A DNA stretch of 52,013 nt from contig JAYOTP010000016.1 of assembly GCA_038150465.1 (NCBI GenBank), forward strand, positions 1 to 52,013, in the 5' to 3' direction. A model generated the notes under the pieces. The model was not told where the DNA came from, made no database searches, and was given only the letters and a program-made list of their open reading frames with translations. Source of the DNA: RFXV01 sp038150465. GTDB lineage: Bacteria; Bacteroidota; Bacteroidia; Flavobacteriales; Schleiferiaceae. The stretch's first letter is position 1. The number at the start of each line of letters is the position of its first letter. A program made the position numbers and the translations under genes. Positions 41,016 through 49,788 of the stretch are shown here, one piece after another.

Positions 41016-41876
41016 TTAGGGTTGGGTTCCGCTGGTGTTGACAATGGGGCTTGCATCCTTGTCTGAGCAGAGCACCACCATCAGATTTGAAACCATGGCG
41101 GCCTTGCGCTCATCGTCCATTTCAATGATGGCCTTTTCGCTCAACTGTTCGAGTGCTTTTTCCACCATTCCTACGGCCCCCTCCACGATCTTGAGCCGAG
41201 CCGAAACCACTGCAGTGGCCTGTTGCCGCTTGAGCATGGATCCGGCGATCTCCTCCGCGTAGGCGAGGTATCCGATCCGGGCTTCCATCACATCAATACC
41301 GGCAATGGACAGGCGCTCATCGAGTTCGCGCTCAAGTACATGGTTCACTTCTTCCACTCCAGACCGAAGGGTGATCTGCTCTTCATCGTCGTCAAAATCG
41401 TCGTAGGGATAGTGGCCGGCCATTTTACGAACGGCGGCATCGGTCTGGACGCGAACAAAATGCTCGTAATCATCCACCTCAAAGGCGGCTTTGAAGGTGT
41501 CTTTCACACGCCAGACCAAGATCACACTGATCAGGATCGGGTTGCCGAGTTTGTCGTTCACCTTCACCCGCTCGCTGTCGAAATTCCGGGCTTTCAGACT
41601 GACCTTCTTTTTGCTCAGAAAAGGGTTGAGCCAGAAGAATCCATTTTTTCTCAGCGTGCCTGTGTAGGTTCCAAAGAGGGTGAGTACGCGGCTCATGTTC
41701 GGATCGATGATCGAAAACCCAGGAAGATGGCCCAGCCAAAGGACTCCTGAGGCTATGGCCCAAAGACTGCCTTGGGTGATCAGGTAGATGGTCAGTCCGA
41801 TCAGTGAAAAGTTCAACAAAAGATGCAGATATCCGTTGCTGCCGTTCACTTCTTTTTCCAGTGATATTTCGCTCAT
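41016..41876 (-). CDS. SPFH/Band 7 domain membrane protein
   Basis: 286 residues. Two hydrophobic segments (LLLNFSLIGLTIYLIT and SLWAIASGVLWLG, about 19-49) lead into an SPFH domain: TGTLRKNGFFWLNPF, RVKVNDKLGNPILISVILVWRV, AAFEVDDYEHFVRVQTDAAVRKMAG, and GIDVMEARIGYLAYAEEIAGSMLKRQQATAVVSARLKIVEGAVGMVEKAL, the coiled-coil after the SPFH fold. Such proteins make ring-like membrane microdomains with proteases or other partners. No NfeD or protease gene is nearby. An aspartate/glutamate-rich loop (YDDFDDDEEQ) is unusual. It starts 132 bp from the divergent YceI gene. Confidence 0.88.
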   Translation of the reverse strand: MSEISLEKEVNGSNGYLHLLLNFSLIGLTIYLITQGSLWAIASGVLWLGHLPGFSIIDPNMSRVLTLFGTYTGTLRKNGFFWLNPFLSKKKVSLKARNFDSERVKVNDKLGNPILISVILVWRVKDTFKAAFEVDDYEHFVRVQTDAAVRKMAGHYPYDDFDDDEEQITLRSGVEEVNHVLERELDERLSIAGIDVMEARIGYLAYAEEIAGSMLKRQQATAVVSARLKIVEGAVGMVEKALEQLSEKAIIEMDDERKAAMVSNLMVVLCSDKDASPIVNTSGTQP

Positions 41877-42008
41877 TAGATGATGTTATTTGGATCCATT
41901 GTTCGAATTTAGCGCAGAATGAGCGGCGCAGGCAATGAAATAGAAGTGCTGCGAACATTTCCAGATCATTGCTTGTTCTTGCACTCGAAAACTTAAACAA
42001 ACACACAA

Positions 42009-42692
42009 ATGAAAAGAGTATTGATTCTCTTCGCTGCGTCCACTTTCATGGTGGCTTGTGGCGGAGGTTCCCAGCAGGAGGCTGTTGAAACCACTGAAGA
42101 GCAGGACCTTCCCGTTGTTGAAGCTTCGGTGATCTATGAGGTAGAGGAAGGCAGCACGTTGAACTGGCGAGGGTTCAAGACCCATGTTCCATGGGATCAC
42201 ACGGGCATGATCAAGGTCGCAGGTGGTGAGATCAATTTGGAAGGCGAGAATATGGTCGCTGGTAGTTTTCACATGGATATGAACAGCATTGTACTGACAG
42301 ACGCGCTCAAAGACAGTGAGGAGAAATCCAAGAGGCTCATTGGTCATCTAAGAAGCGACGATTTCTTTGCCGTGGATTCATTCCCCATGTCCACATTCGA
42401 TATAACGCGTGTCGAGGCAATGGAAGGTGATGCTGTGAAGGCGACGCACATGATCAGCGGGAATCTCACCATGCGGGGCATCACCAAGAACATTTCATTT
42501 CCAGCCATGGTCATGATGCATGATCAAAAACTGCACATCAAGGCAGAGACCTTCACCATCGATCGTACTGAGTGGAATGTGATGTACGACAGTGAAAGCT
42601 GGATCGGAGGGATCACAGAAGCCACCAAAGAAAAGCTCATCGATCACAAGATCGAGATCGACTTTGATCTGATGGCGCAGTTGCAGTCCTGA
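42009..42692 (+). CDS. YceI-like domain lipoprotein
   Basis: 227 residues. Lipoprotein signal peptide MKRVLILFAASTFMVAC (C17) with GGG after the cysteine, then a YceI-like lipocalin-fold domain: STLNWRGFKTHVPWDHTGMIKVAGGEI, AGSFHMDMNSIVLTD, HLRSDDFFAVDSFPMSTFDITRV, HMISGNLTMRGITKNISFPAM and IDRTEWNVMYDSESWI. YceI proteins bind isoprenoid or other amphiphilic molecules and are often induced by stress. It is followed by a strong bidirectional terminator. Confidence 0.93.
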   Translation: MKRVLILFAASTFMVACGGGSQQEAVETTEEQDLPVVEASVIYEVEEGSTLNWRGFKTHVPWDHTGMIKVAGGEINLEGENMVAGSFHMDMNSIVLTDALKDSEEKSKRLIGHLRSDDFFAVDSFPMSTFDITRVEAMEGDAVKATHMISGNLTMRGITKNISFPAMVMMHDQKLHIKAETFTIDRTEWNVMYDSESWIGGITEATKEKLIDHKIEIDFDLMAQLQS

Positions 42693-42716
42693 AGGCTTGT
42701 GATTTTAGTCCAAAGA

Positions 42717-42740
42717 AAAGGCCGCATAAGCGGCCTTTTT
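42717..42740. terminator. Bidirectional rho-independent terminator
   Basis: AAAGGCCGC / GCGGCCTTT perfect 9-bp stem with a 4-nt ATAA loop. It is followed by TT on the plus strand and by A/T-rich sequence on the minus strand, and it separates the convergent YceI and hydroxyacyl-CoA dehydrogenase genes. Confidence 0.85.
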
Positions 42741-42759
42741 CATGCGCTGATGTTCCAGT

Positions 42760-43647
42760 TCATGCGAACTGAGTACTCACTTTTGCGGCCTTGGGCCCTT
42801 CGCTGTAGTCATAGAATCCTTCGCCAGATTTCACGCCCATCTTACCGGCTGCCACCATATTGACCAGCAGTGCTGAGGGGGCATATTTCGGATTTCCAAA
42901 GCCGTCGTGCAGGACGCGGAGAATGCTCAGGCACACATCCAATCCAATAAAGTCAGCCAGCTGCAACGGACCCATGGGGTGGGCCATGCCCAGCTTCATG
43001 ATGGTGTCGATCTCTTCCACACCACCAACGCCTTCGTGCAAACTGCAGATCGCTTCATTGATCATCGGCATCAGAATGCGGTTGGCTACAAATCCGGGGT
43101 AGTCGTTGCAGGCCACGGGGATCTTACCCAGCGATGTACTCAGATCCACAACGGCCTTGGTCACTTCCTCTTCCGTGGAGTAGCCATTGATGATCTCCAC
43201 CAGCTTCATGATGGGTACAGGATTCATGAAATGCATACCGATCACCCGACCGGGCCTCTTCGTTGCTGCTGCGATCCGGGTGATGCTGATGCTCGAGGTG
43301 TTGGTGGCCAGAATGCAGGCTGCAGGCGCATGCGCATCGATCTCTTGGAAGATCTTGAGCTTCAGATCCACATTCTCTGTGGCTGCTTCCACAACCAGAT
43401 CGGCATGTGCCACGCCTTTGGGAAGATCTGTGCATGAATGAATGCGCCTTATGGTGGCATCTACGGTGGCCTGATCGATCTTTTCCTTGGCGAGCATTCG
43501 GTCCAGGTTCTTCTTGATGGTCGACAATCCGCGGTCGATCGCCTCCTGAGAGATGTCGATCAACTGCACCTCGAATCCATTTTGGGCAAAGACGTGAGCA
43601 ATTCCATTTCCCATGGTTCCCGCTCCGATCACACTGATGTTCTTCAT
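42760..43647 (-). CDS. 3-hydroxybutyryl-CoA dehydrogenase
   Basis: 295 residues. NAD-binding Rossmann motif VIGAGTMGNGIAHVFA (5-20), LIDISQEAIDRG, then SSISITRIAAATKRPGRVIGMHFMNPVPIMKLVEII with the catalytic histidine (HFMNP), and C-terminal domain DYPGFVANRILMPMINEAICSLHEGVG. It oxidises (S)-3-hydroxybutyryl-CoA to acetoacetyl-CoA in beta-oxidation or PHB/butyrate-type metabolism. The C-terminus ends in FYDYSEGPKAAKVSTQF. It is 12 bp downstream of the sugar transferase gene, so the two may be co-transcribed, though their pathways are unrelated. Confidence 0.93.
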   Translation of the reverse strand: MKNISVIGAGTMGNGIAHVFAQNGFEVQLIDISQEAIDRGLSTIKKNLDRMLAKEKIDQATVDATIRRIHSCTDLPKGVAHADLVVEAATENVDLKLKIFQEIDAHAPAACILATNTSSISITRIAAATKRPGRVIGMHFMNPVPIMKLVEIINGYSTEEEVTKAVVDLSTSLGKIPVACNDYPGFVANRILMPMINEAICSLHEGVGGVEEIDTIMKLGMAHPMGPLQLADFIGLDVCLSILRVLHDGFGNPKYAPSALLVNMVAAGKMGVKSGEGFYDYSEGPKAAKVSTQFA

Positions 43648-43659
43648 TTTAGTTGGGGG

Positions 43660-45045
43660 TTATTTTCCTCTTCCCTGCAATACGATCAGGACGGTGTAGA
43701 TCAAGACCTTGAGATCGTTCAGGAAATTCATGTTCTCAATATAGATGATATCGTACTTCACACGCTGCACCATCTCTTCTACATTTTCAGCGTATCCGAA
43801 CTTGACCATTCCCCAGGAAGTGATGCCCGGTCGCACTTTTTGCAGATGGACGAAATGGGGAGCGGATTCCTTAATGCGCTCAATATAGTAGGCACGTTCC
43901 GGCCTTGGACCGACGACGGACATATCGCCCGCCAGCACGTTGAAGATCTGCGGAAGTTCATCCAAGCGGTATTTACGCATCAAGCGGCCCCAACCGGTGA
44001 TGCGGCTGTCGTTCTCTGAGGAAAGCTGAGGTCCGTTCGCCTCCGCATTGGCGATCATGCTCCGGAATTTGATGATGCGGAACGAACGTCCGTTCAGCCC
44101 GATGCGGTCCTGGAGGAAGAAAATCGGACCGGGTGAGCTGAACCGCACCATCAGTGCGCAGAGCAGCATGATCGGACTGAGCAGTACCATGGCCAAAAGC
44201 GCAAAGAGCAGATCGAAGATCCTCTTGGCCAGCCGCTGTCCGACCGACATGAGTTCGTGCTGGATCTCCACCAGCGGTGTGCCGTAGGATTGCAGCCTGA
44301 CCTGACCGGAGAGGATGTCGTAGGTGTCCGGGATCACATGGATCCGCAACTGCTCATGGGCCCGAAGTTCGTTGAGGATGCGTTCGAGTTTGCCGTGTTC
44401 TTTGGTCTCAATGGCAATGATCACCTCCTCGATGCCGTGCTGGGGAATCAAGGTATTCAGCTCGGGGTATTCGCCCAAATGCTCGAGATCCTGCTCCATC
44501 AGATAGCGCACATTGTTGTTGACGCTGACAAATCCGACGAACTGAAATCCGGGCGATTTCTTTTGTGTGCGCAGCTCCTGATAGAGTTCGACCGCCTTCT
44601 CATTGGATCCAACGATCAGGGTGGGAAAACCGATGATCCGGTTCTTGATCCTGTAGGCGGCAAAGCTGGTGATCAGGGTTCTGCCCAGTGCCGTTCCAAT
44701 GAAGTGCAAGCCGAAGTAGACCAGAAAGGATTGGTAATAGTCCCGGTAATCCTGTACAAAGTCATCGAGGATCAGGGCGAAGAAAATGATGATCGAACCG
44801 CTCAGTGCCCCGGTCAATGTGCTTGTCAGGTCCTTGATGCGGGATCGTCGGTAGGGGTCTTTGTAAAACTCAGTGATGTAGTAGAGCAGACCCCAAAAGC
44901 AAACCACCCAGATGCTCCCGGTCAAATAGCGCGGATCGCGGGATACTTCCAACAGACTGCTGGCCTGTCCTGACTCAATGTAGAGTTTGCGGAACACGAA
45001 CAGGCCCGTATAGGCCCACCATGCAAAAAGCGCGTCGGAAAGCAC
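43660..45045 (-). CDS. Polyprenyl glycosylphosphotransferase (exopolysaccharide sugar transferase)
   Basis: 461 residues from GTG 45045. Four or five membrane helices in the N-terminal half around a CoA-binding-like domain (VSVNNNVRYLMEQDLEHLGEYPELN), then the catalytic domain of the WcaJ/PglC superfamily: AKRIFDLLFALLAMVLLSPIMLLCALMVRFSSPGPIFFLQDRIGLNGRSFRIIKFRSM, DELPQIFNVLAGDMSVVGPRP and the WGMVKFGYAENVEEM end. It puts a first sugar-phosphate on undecaprenyl phosphate. The upstream codons NTGRQRAKYVLSDALFAWW look like the true family N-terminus, so translation may start at a non-ATG codon upstream (see findings). Confidence 0.9.
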   Translation of the reverse strand: MLSDALFAWWAYTGLFVFRKLYIESGQASSLLEVSRDPRYLTGSIWVVCFWGLLYYITEFYKDPYRRSRIKDLTSTLTGALSGSIIIFFALILDDFVQDYRDYYQSFLVYFGLHFIGTALGRTLITSFAAYRIKNRIIGFPTLIVGSNEKAVELYQELRTQKKSPGFQFVGFVSVNNNVRYLMEQDLEHLGEYPELNTLIPQHGIEEVIIAIETKEHGKLERILNELRAHEQLRIHVIPDTYDILSGQVRLQSYGTPLVEIQHELMSVGQRLAKRIFDLLFALLAMVLLSPIMLLCALMVRFSSPGPIFFLQDRIGLNGRSFRIIKFRSMIANAEANGPQLSSENDSRITGWGRLMRKYRLDELPQIFNVLAGDMSVVGPRPERAYYIERIKESAPHFVHLQKVRPGITSWGMVKFGYAENVEEMVQRVKYDIIYIENMNFLNDLKVLIYTVLIVLQGRGK

Positions 45046-45080
45046 ATACTTGGCCCTTTGCCTGCCTGTGTTCTTTGTTT

Positions 45081-45974
45081 TCAGTACAGCAGCTTGATGT
45101 TGTCCAGGAACAAGGTCTTCTCTCCTTGTCCTTCGTAGTTGATCGCTCCGATGAAGACCTTATGCCCCAATACATTCGGATAGCCGTTCACTTCTGAGTA
45201 AAGGTTGATGTAAATCTTGTTCCATTCGTCACTCGGATTGATGGTCGCCGTGACGGCCTGGATCATCCCCTGGCTCGCACTGTTGACATACATTCCGGCA
45301 ACAAAGGCCACATCGCTCTTGTAGTTGATCTCCAAAAAGACCGGTGCTCCTTTGGGAAGGTTGCTGAATTCCTTTTCTGTACGCACCTCGAAGATGGTGT
45401 TTCGGTCGCCCAGATAGGCCACTCCACTGTAGTCATTCGGCTCGTTGTTCCAGCGGAAGAGGTGGCTGCTGTCGTTGGTACGGTAGAGCAGAGTGTCGGC
45501 ATTCGGACTTTTTTCCATGGACAGTCCCACGCCGTCAAAATCTTCCAGCACTTCCACCTCACTGAAGGCTCTGTAGGAGACCGAGGGCGGTCCGCCTTGC
45601 GGATCCTGGATCGAATGGGTGTCCAATGGTGTCAGATCGAGCTGGGTCTCGAACACTTCATAGAAGGGATAGGCGAGTCGGGTGGCGCTGGTTCCATTCT
45701 CGTTGATGCCTGCCTGGATGCGGATCTCTGTGCTTCCCGATGCCAATACGGGAAAGATGGCGGGCAATTCAAATACGCCTGCGTAGGCGCCGTCCACCTG
45801 TACCCAAACCGTGGTGATCTTGTGGGCTGCGCTGCCTTCGGTATTCAGATCGGTCTGAAGATCCAACTGGTCGATCTTCACATAGGCCGGCAGCTGTGCA
45901 CGATGACTTTCCTTCTTGCAAGCGGAAGCGAGACATAGCCCAAAAAGAAGGAGGGACGGTCCGAGTGATCTCAT
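45081..45974 (-). CDS. Conserved lipoprotein, unknown function
   Basis: 297 residues with lipoprotein signal peptide (MRSLGPSLLLFGLCLASACK, C19). The mature part is beta-rich: VKIDQLDLQTDLNTEGSAAHKITTVWVQVDGAYAGVFELPAIFPVL, SGSTEIRIQAGINENGTSATRLAYPFYEVFE and a C-terminal DEWNKIYINLYSEV-type jelly-roll segment, ending FLDNIKLLY. I recognise no named domain, though the layout recalls Bacteroidota lipoproteins of 270-300 residues found near glycosyltransferases. It starts as the ATGA partner of the Gfo/Idh gene upstream, suggesting a shared role in cell-surface glycan metabolism; that is inference. Confidence 0.7.
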   Translation of the reverse strand: MRSLGPSLLLFGLCLASACKKESHRAQLPAYVKIDQLDLQTDLNTEGSAAHKITTVWVQVDGAYAGVFELPAIFPVLASGSTEIRIQAGINENGTSATRLAYPFYEVFETQLDLTPLDTHSIQDPQGGPPSVSYRAFSEVEVLEDFDGVGLSMEKSPNADTLLYRTNDSSHLFRWNNEPNDYSGVAYLGDRNTIFEVRTEKEFSNLPKGAPVFLEINYKSDVAFVAGMYVNSASQGMIQAVTATINPSDEWNKIYINLYSEVNGYPNVLGHKVFIGAINYEGQGEKTLFLDNIKLLY

Positions 45975-46957
45975 CCAATGGGGGCGGTCGGTTGTTGGCT
46001 CATCTTTTCAAGGATGGCGGTGGCCACACGAAGGGCCTCGTATCCATCCCGAAGAGTAACGACAGGATCTTGCTTTTTATTGATGGCTTCTGCCAAAGAT
46101 TTCAACTCCTCTTGTATTGCATTGGATTCCAGAACTTCAGGCTGCTCAAACAAGATCTGTTTCTTCCTGCCGTCGCCCAGATCCAGCGAAAGAGCATAGG
46201 GATCTTCGCCTGAATGTTCCTGCATGCGTACCCGTTCAGACTGTTTCTCGAGAAAGTCCACGGTGATGTAGGCATCGCGTTGAAAGAAGCGTGCTTTCCG
46301 CATGTTCTTCATGCTGATCCGGCTGGCCGTCAGATTGGCCACACAGCCATTTTCAAATTCGATCCGGGCATTGGCGATATCCGGTGTGTCGCTCACCACG
46401 GCCACTCCGCTTGCATGGATATTTGAAACCTTCGATCTCACGCTGTGGAGGACCACATCAATGTCGTGGATCATCAGGTCGAGGACCACGGGCACATCCG
46501 TTCCCCTCGGATTGAATTGAGCCAGGCGATGGGCTTCTATGAACAGGGGTCGATCCAGGTCCGATTCGATCGCCCGAAAAGCGGGGTTGAACCGTTCCAC
46601 ATGTCCCACTTGCACTCTGCTCTGGCCCGCGCGTTCCTGCTCCAGAAGTCGCTCCGCTTCTTCCAGCGTGTGGGTCACGGGCTTTTCAATGAACAGGTGT
46701 TTGCCTTTTTGCAAAACCGTCTGCGCACATTCGAAATGGGAGAGTGTGGGCGTGACAATGTCCACCACATCCGATGCGTCCACAAGCTCATCGAGTTTCT
46801 CCCAGGCTTTTATCCCTTTTTCCTGGCTCACCGATTCGGCAAGTTTGGGGTCCGGATCGTAAAAACCGATGAGTTCGTAGGATGCAGGCAGTTGCTGCAG
46901 GCAATTCAAATGGATCTTTCCCAGGTGGCCGGCTCCTAAAACACCAATGCGCAGCAT
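45971..46957 (-). CDS. Gfo/Idh/MocA family oxidoreductase
   Basis: 328 residues from ATG 46957 (MLRIGVLGAGHLGKIHLNCL). NAD(P)-binding motif GVLGAGHLGKIH, DVVDIVTPTLSHFECAQTVLQKGKHLFIEKPVTHTLEEAERLL (EKP motif), then C-terminal beta-sheet domain with HVERFNPAFRAIE, VVLDLMIHDIDVVLHSV and NLTASRISMKNMRKARFF. Family members oxidise or reduce sugar derivatives, often UDP-sugars or N-acetyl sugars. The next gene is the lipoprotein (ATGA overlap) and then the sugar transferase, so a role in surface glycan synthesis is plausible. A longer upstream start has no family support. Confidence 0.88.
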   Translation of the reverse strand: MLRIGVLGAGHLGKIHLNCLQQLPASYELIGFYDPDPKLAESVSQEKGIKAWEKLDELVDASDVVDIVTPTLSHFECAQTVLQKGKHLFIEKPVTHTLEEAERLLEQERAGQSRVQVGHVERFNPAFRAIESDLDRPLFIEAHRLAQFNPRGTDVPVVLDLMIHDIDVVLHSVRSKVSNIHASGVAVVSDTPDIANARIEFENGCVANLTASRISMKNMRKARFFQRDAYITVDFLEKQSERVRMQEHSGEDPYALSLDLGDGRKKQILFEQPEVLESNAIQEELKSLAEAINKKQDPVVTLRDGYEALRVATAILEKMSQQPTAPIG

Positions 46958-47052
46958 ATGGAAATGGGGTGATGCTTTGTGCGAAAGTAAGGCAGTTGGA
47001 AGGAACAAAACACTTGTGGTCGAGGCAACAGGCGCCGTATTTTTAGGATCGC

Positions 47053-47700
47053 GTGAACGACTCCTTTCGACATCAGGGAATGCGCCGTCAACTCATCGAG
47101 GAATTGCGGTCCAAAGGCATATCCGATGAGCGTGTTTTGGCTGCAATGAATCGGGTGCCCCGCCACCTGTTTCTGGACTCTTCCTTTGAGTCATTTGCCT
47201 ACCAGGACAAGGCCTTTCCCATAGGTTCGGGCCAGACCATATCCCAGCCCTATACCGTCGCATTCCAAACCGAGCAACTCGCTGTAGAGAAGGAAATGAA
47301 GATCCTGGAGGTGGGAACGGGTAGTGGATATCAGGCCGCTGTCCTGTTGGAGATGGGCTGCTCGGTCTATTCGGTCGAACGGCAGATCGATCTGTTCAAA
47401 ACGACCAAAAAGCTGCTCGAACGGCTTCAATACCGTCCAGTGATCAGTTATGGAGATGGCTACAAAGGGATGCCGGCTTATGCGCCTTTTGATCGCATCA
47501 TTGTCACGGCTGCCGCGAAAGAAGTGCCGCAGGGACTGCTCAGTCAGCTCAAGGTTGGCGGACACATGCTGATCCCAGTCGGACCCGAAGGCGAGGAGCA
47601 GCGAATGCTTCAATTGTCAAGAACCAAGCAGTCGACCATCGTCCAAAAGGATCTGGGCGCTTTTCGTTTCGTCCCTATGCTGCAGGACAAGCAGCACTAA
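47053..47700 (+). CDS. pcm: Protein-L-isoaspartate O-methyltransferase
   Basis: 215 residues from GTG 47053; an in-frame ATG lies at 47080. It repairs isoaspartyl residues in aged proteins using SAM. Motifs: AMNRVPRHLFLDSSFESFAYQDKAFPIGSGQTISQPYTVAFQTEQL, ILEVGTGSGYQAAVLLEMGCSVYSVERQIDL, YGDGYKGMPAYAPFDRIIVTAAAKEVPQGLLSQLKVGG. The length and order are standard. It ends 20 bp from the convergent pckA gene with no obvious terminator between. Confidence 0.95.
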   Translation: MNDSFRHQGMRRQLIEELRSKGISDERVLAAMNRVPRHLFLDSSFESFAYQDKAFPIGSGQTISQPYTVAFQTEQLAVEKEMKILEVGTGSGYQAAVLLEMGCSVYSVERQIDLFKTTKKLLERLQYRPVISYGDGYKGMPAYAPFDRIIVTAAAKEVPQGLLSQLKVGGHMLIPVGPEGEEQRMLQLSRTKQSTIVQKDLGAFRFVPMLQDKQH

Positions 47701-47720
47701 AGACGGTGCGTTCGAGTTCC

Positions 47721-49328
47721 TCAGGCGATCGGTCCGCCCGCCAGTATTTCCTGGCTGCAACCTGAAGCAAATTCCTCAAAATTGGCATGGAAACGCTTGG
47801 CAAGATCCTTTGCGACCTCATCGTATTGATCCTTGTCTGCCCAGGTTTGTCGCGGATCCAAAAGCGCGTCAGGTACTTCGGGGCAAGAGGTCGGGAAGTG
47901 CAGGCCAAAAATCGGATGCTGCTTGTAGGAAGCTCCTTTGAGCGATCCGTTCAGAGCTGCGGTGATCATGGCGCGGGTGTACTTCAATTTGATCCGGTCT
48001 CCGACCCCGTAGGATCCGCCAGACCAGCCGGTGTTCACCAACCAAACATTGACTCCTGTTTCCCGCATTTTGGCTCCGAGCATTTCGGCATAGACCGACG
48101 GGTGCAGTGGAATGAAGGCCTTTCCGAAGCATGCAGAAAATGAGGGCTGGGGTTCGGTAACGCCCATCTCGGTTCCGGCCACTTTTGCCGTGTATCCAGA
48201 AATGAATTGATACATCGCCTGACCAGGCGTCAACTTGCTGATGGGAGGCAATACGCCGAAGGCATCTGCCGTCAAGAAGAACACATTCTTGGGATTGTGG
48301 CCGAGCGAGGGTTTTGCAATGTTGGCAATGTGGTCGATCGGGTAGCTTACACGCGTATTTTCTGTGATCGATCCATCTGTGTAATCCACAGTCCTGCTGC
48401 CTTCCTTGTAGACGATGTTCTCAAGGATCGCTCCCTTGCGTATGGCGCGATAGATGTCGGGCTCTTTTTCTTCACTCAGGTCGATGGCCTTGGCATAGCA
48501 GCCGCCTTCGAAGTTGAAGATCGCATTGTCATCGCTCCAGCCGTGCTCATCGTCGCCAATGAGTTTTCGGGCAGGGTCCGCGGAAAGCGTGGTCTTTCCC
48601 GTTCCAGAGAGCCCGAAGAAAATGGCTGTATCACCTTCCTCGCCCACATTGGCTGAACAGTGCATGCTCAGGGTGTTGCGCTCGTGGGGCAGGATGAAAT
48701 TCAGTGCGGAGAACATCCCTTTTTTGATCTCACCCGTATAGCCAGACCCGCCAATGAGGATCATCTTCCGGCTGAAATCCAAAATGGAGAAGTTGCCCTG
48801 CCGCAGGCCATAGTGTTTGGGGTCCGCGGCCTCAAAGCTTGGTGCATTCAAGACCACCCACTCCGGCTCAAAATCCTTCAATTCTTCATCGGTGGGGACG
48901 ATGAACATATTGTCCACAAAGTGACTGGACCAAGGCAATTCGGTGATCACCCGGACGGGAACCCGATGGGAGGGATGCGCACAGGCATAAACGTCCTTGA
49001 TGTAGAGATCTTGCCCGGAGAAATGTCCAGCGATCTGATCGGCCAATTCTTTAAAAGCTTCTGGACGGATCTTTTGATTGATGTCTCCCCACCATACAGT
49101 GTCCTCTGTAAGATCATCCGCAACGATGAAGCGGTCTTTTGGAGAGCGGCCAGTGAATTTACCCGTATTCACCGCTATGGCGCCTTGATCCGATCGGGTG
49201 GCTATTCCCTTGGCAAGCGCTATTTCTTCAAGTTCGTCAGTGGGCAGATTCCAGTGCTCGTTGGCTCTATCGATCCCGTAAAGAGATAGGTCCGAATGCA
49301 CGGAGCGGATATGTGTGGTGGCATCCAT
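47721..49328 (-). CDS. pckA: Phosphoenolpyruvate carboxykinase (ATP)
   Basis: 535 residues, the usual size. P-loop kinase motif FFGLSGTGKTTLSADP (237-252), oxaloacetate-binding region with SPKDRFIV at the N-terminus, lysine-rich KMILIGGSGYTGEIKKGMFSALNFILP, metal-binding DDEHGWSDDNAIFNFEGGCYAKAIDLSEEKEPDIY and GGSYGVGDRIKLKYTRAMI. The enzyme makes phosphoenolpyruvate from oxaloacetate, the first step of gluconeogenesis. A TACCTTTG box lies 29 nt upstream of the ATG at 49328. Confidence 0.98.
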   Translation of the reverse strand: MDATTHIRSVHSDLSLYGIDRANEHWNLPTDELEEIALAKGIATRSDQGAIAVNTGKFTGRSPKDRFIVADDLTEDTVWWGDINQKIRPEAFKELADQIAGHFSGQDLYIKDVYACAHPSHRVPVRVITELPWSSHFVDNMFIVPTDEELKDFEPEWVVLNAPSFEAADPKHYGLRQGNFSILDFSRKMILIGGSGYTGEIKKGMFSALNFILPHERNTLSMHCSANVGEEGDTAIFFGLSGTGKTTLSADPARKLIGDDEHGWSDDNAIFNFEGGCYAKAIDLSEEKEPDIYRAIRKGAILENIVYKEGSRTVDYTDGSITENTRVSYPIDHIANIAKPSLGHNPKNVFFLTADAFGVLPPISKLTPGQAMYQFISGYTAKVAGTEMGVTEPQPSFSACFGKAFIPLHPSVYAEMLGAKMRETGVNVWLVNTGWSGGSYGVGDRIKLKYTRAMITAALNGSLKGASYKQHPIFGLHFPTSCPEVPDALLDPRQTWADKDQYDEVAKDLAKRFHANFEEFASGCSQEILAGGPIA

Positions 49329-49357
49329 AGTCAGGGGGTTCAGGATTTACACGGGGT

Positions 49358-49365
49358 CAAAGGTA
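49358..49365 (-). promoter_or_regulatory. Candidate -7 promoter box of pckA
   Basis: TACCTTTG on the minus strand fits TAnnTTTG, 29 nt before the pckA ATG. No clear -33 TTTG. Confidence 0.45.
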
Positions 49366-49389
49366 CATAACAGAGTAAGTGGCTGCGCT

Positions 49390-49788
49390 TCAATCTTTTG
49401 GAGATTTTGCACATAAAGAGAGGATGGCGACCCACCCGCCCATGAGCAGCAATCCGCCAATGGGCGTGACTGGACCCAGCCAGCGGGCAGGTACACCGAT
49501 CAAGGGGAGAAGCAGGAGCCCGTAGATGGAGAAACTGAACAAAAGAATACCCGCCACAAAAAGCCGTCGCGTCCAAAGAAGCCTTTGATGATGGGTGGAT
49601 AGGGCAATGGAAAAAAGAGCCAGTGTATGCAGCAATTGATAGCGCACAGCTGTTTCCAGGCTGCTTAATTTGTCTTTGTCCAATAGGTCTTCAAGCGCAT
49701 GCGCACCCAATGCGCCGATCGCAATGCCTGAAAAACCCAGGAAAGCAAGGATGTACAGATGAGATCTGGAAACCAAGGGGTTGTTCAT
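49390..49788 (-). CDS. DUF423 family membrane protein
   Basis: 132 residues with four predicted membrane helices (LYILAFLGFSGIAIGALGAHAL, LLHTLALFSIALS, LFVAGILLFSFSIYGLLLLPL, GGLLLMGGWVAILSL). Motif GALGAHAL(E)DLLDKDKLSSLETAVRYQLLHTLAL and the VTPIGGLLLMGGW end are the family signature. DUF423 proteins are small bacterial and metazoan membrane proteins of unknown function. Its ATG overlaps the stop of the DUF4476 gene (ATGA). Confidence 0.92.
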   Translation of the reverse strand: MNNPLVSRSHLYILAFLGFSGIAIGALGAHALEDLLDKDKLSSLETAVRYQLLHTLALFSIALSTHHQRLLWTRRLFVAGILLFSFSIYGLLLLPLIGVPARWLGPVTPIGGLLLMGGWVAILSLCAKSPKD

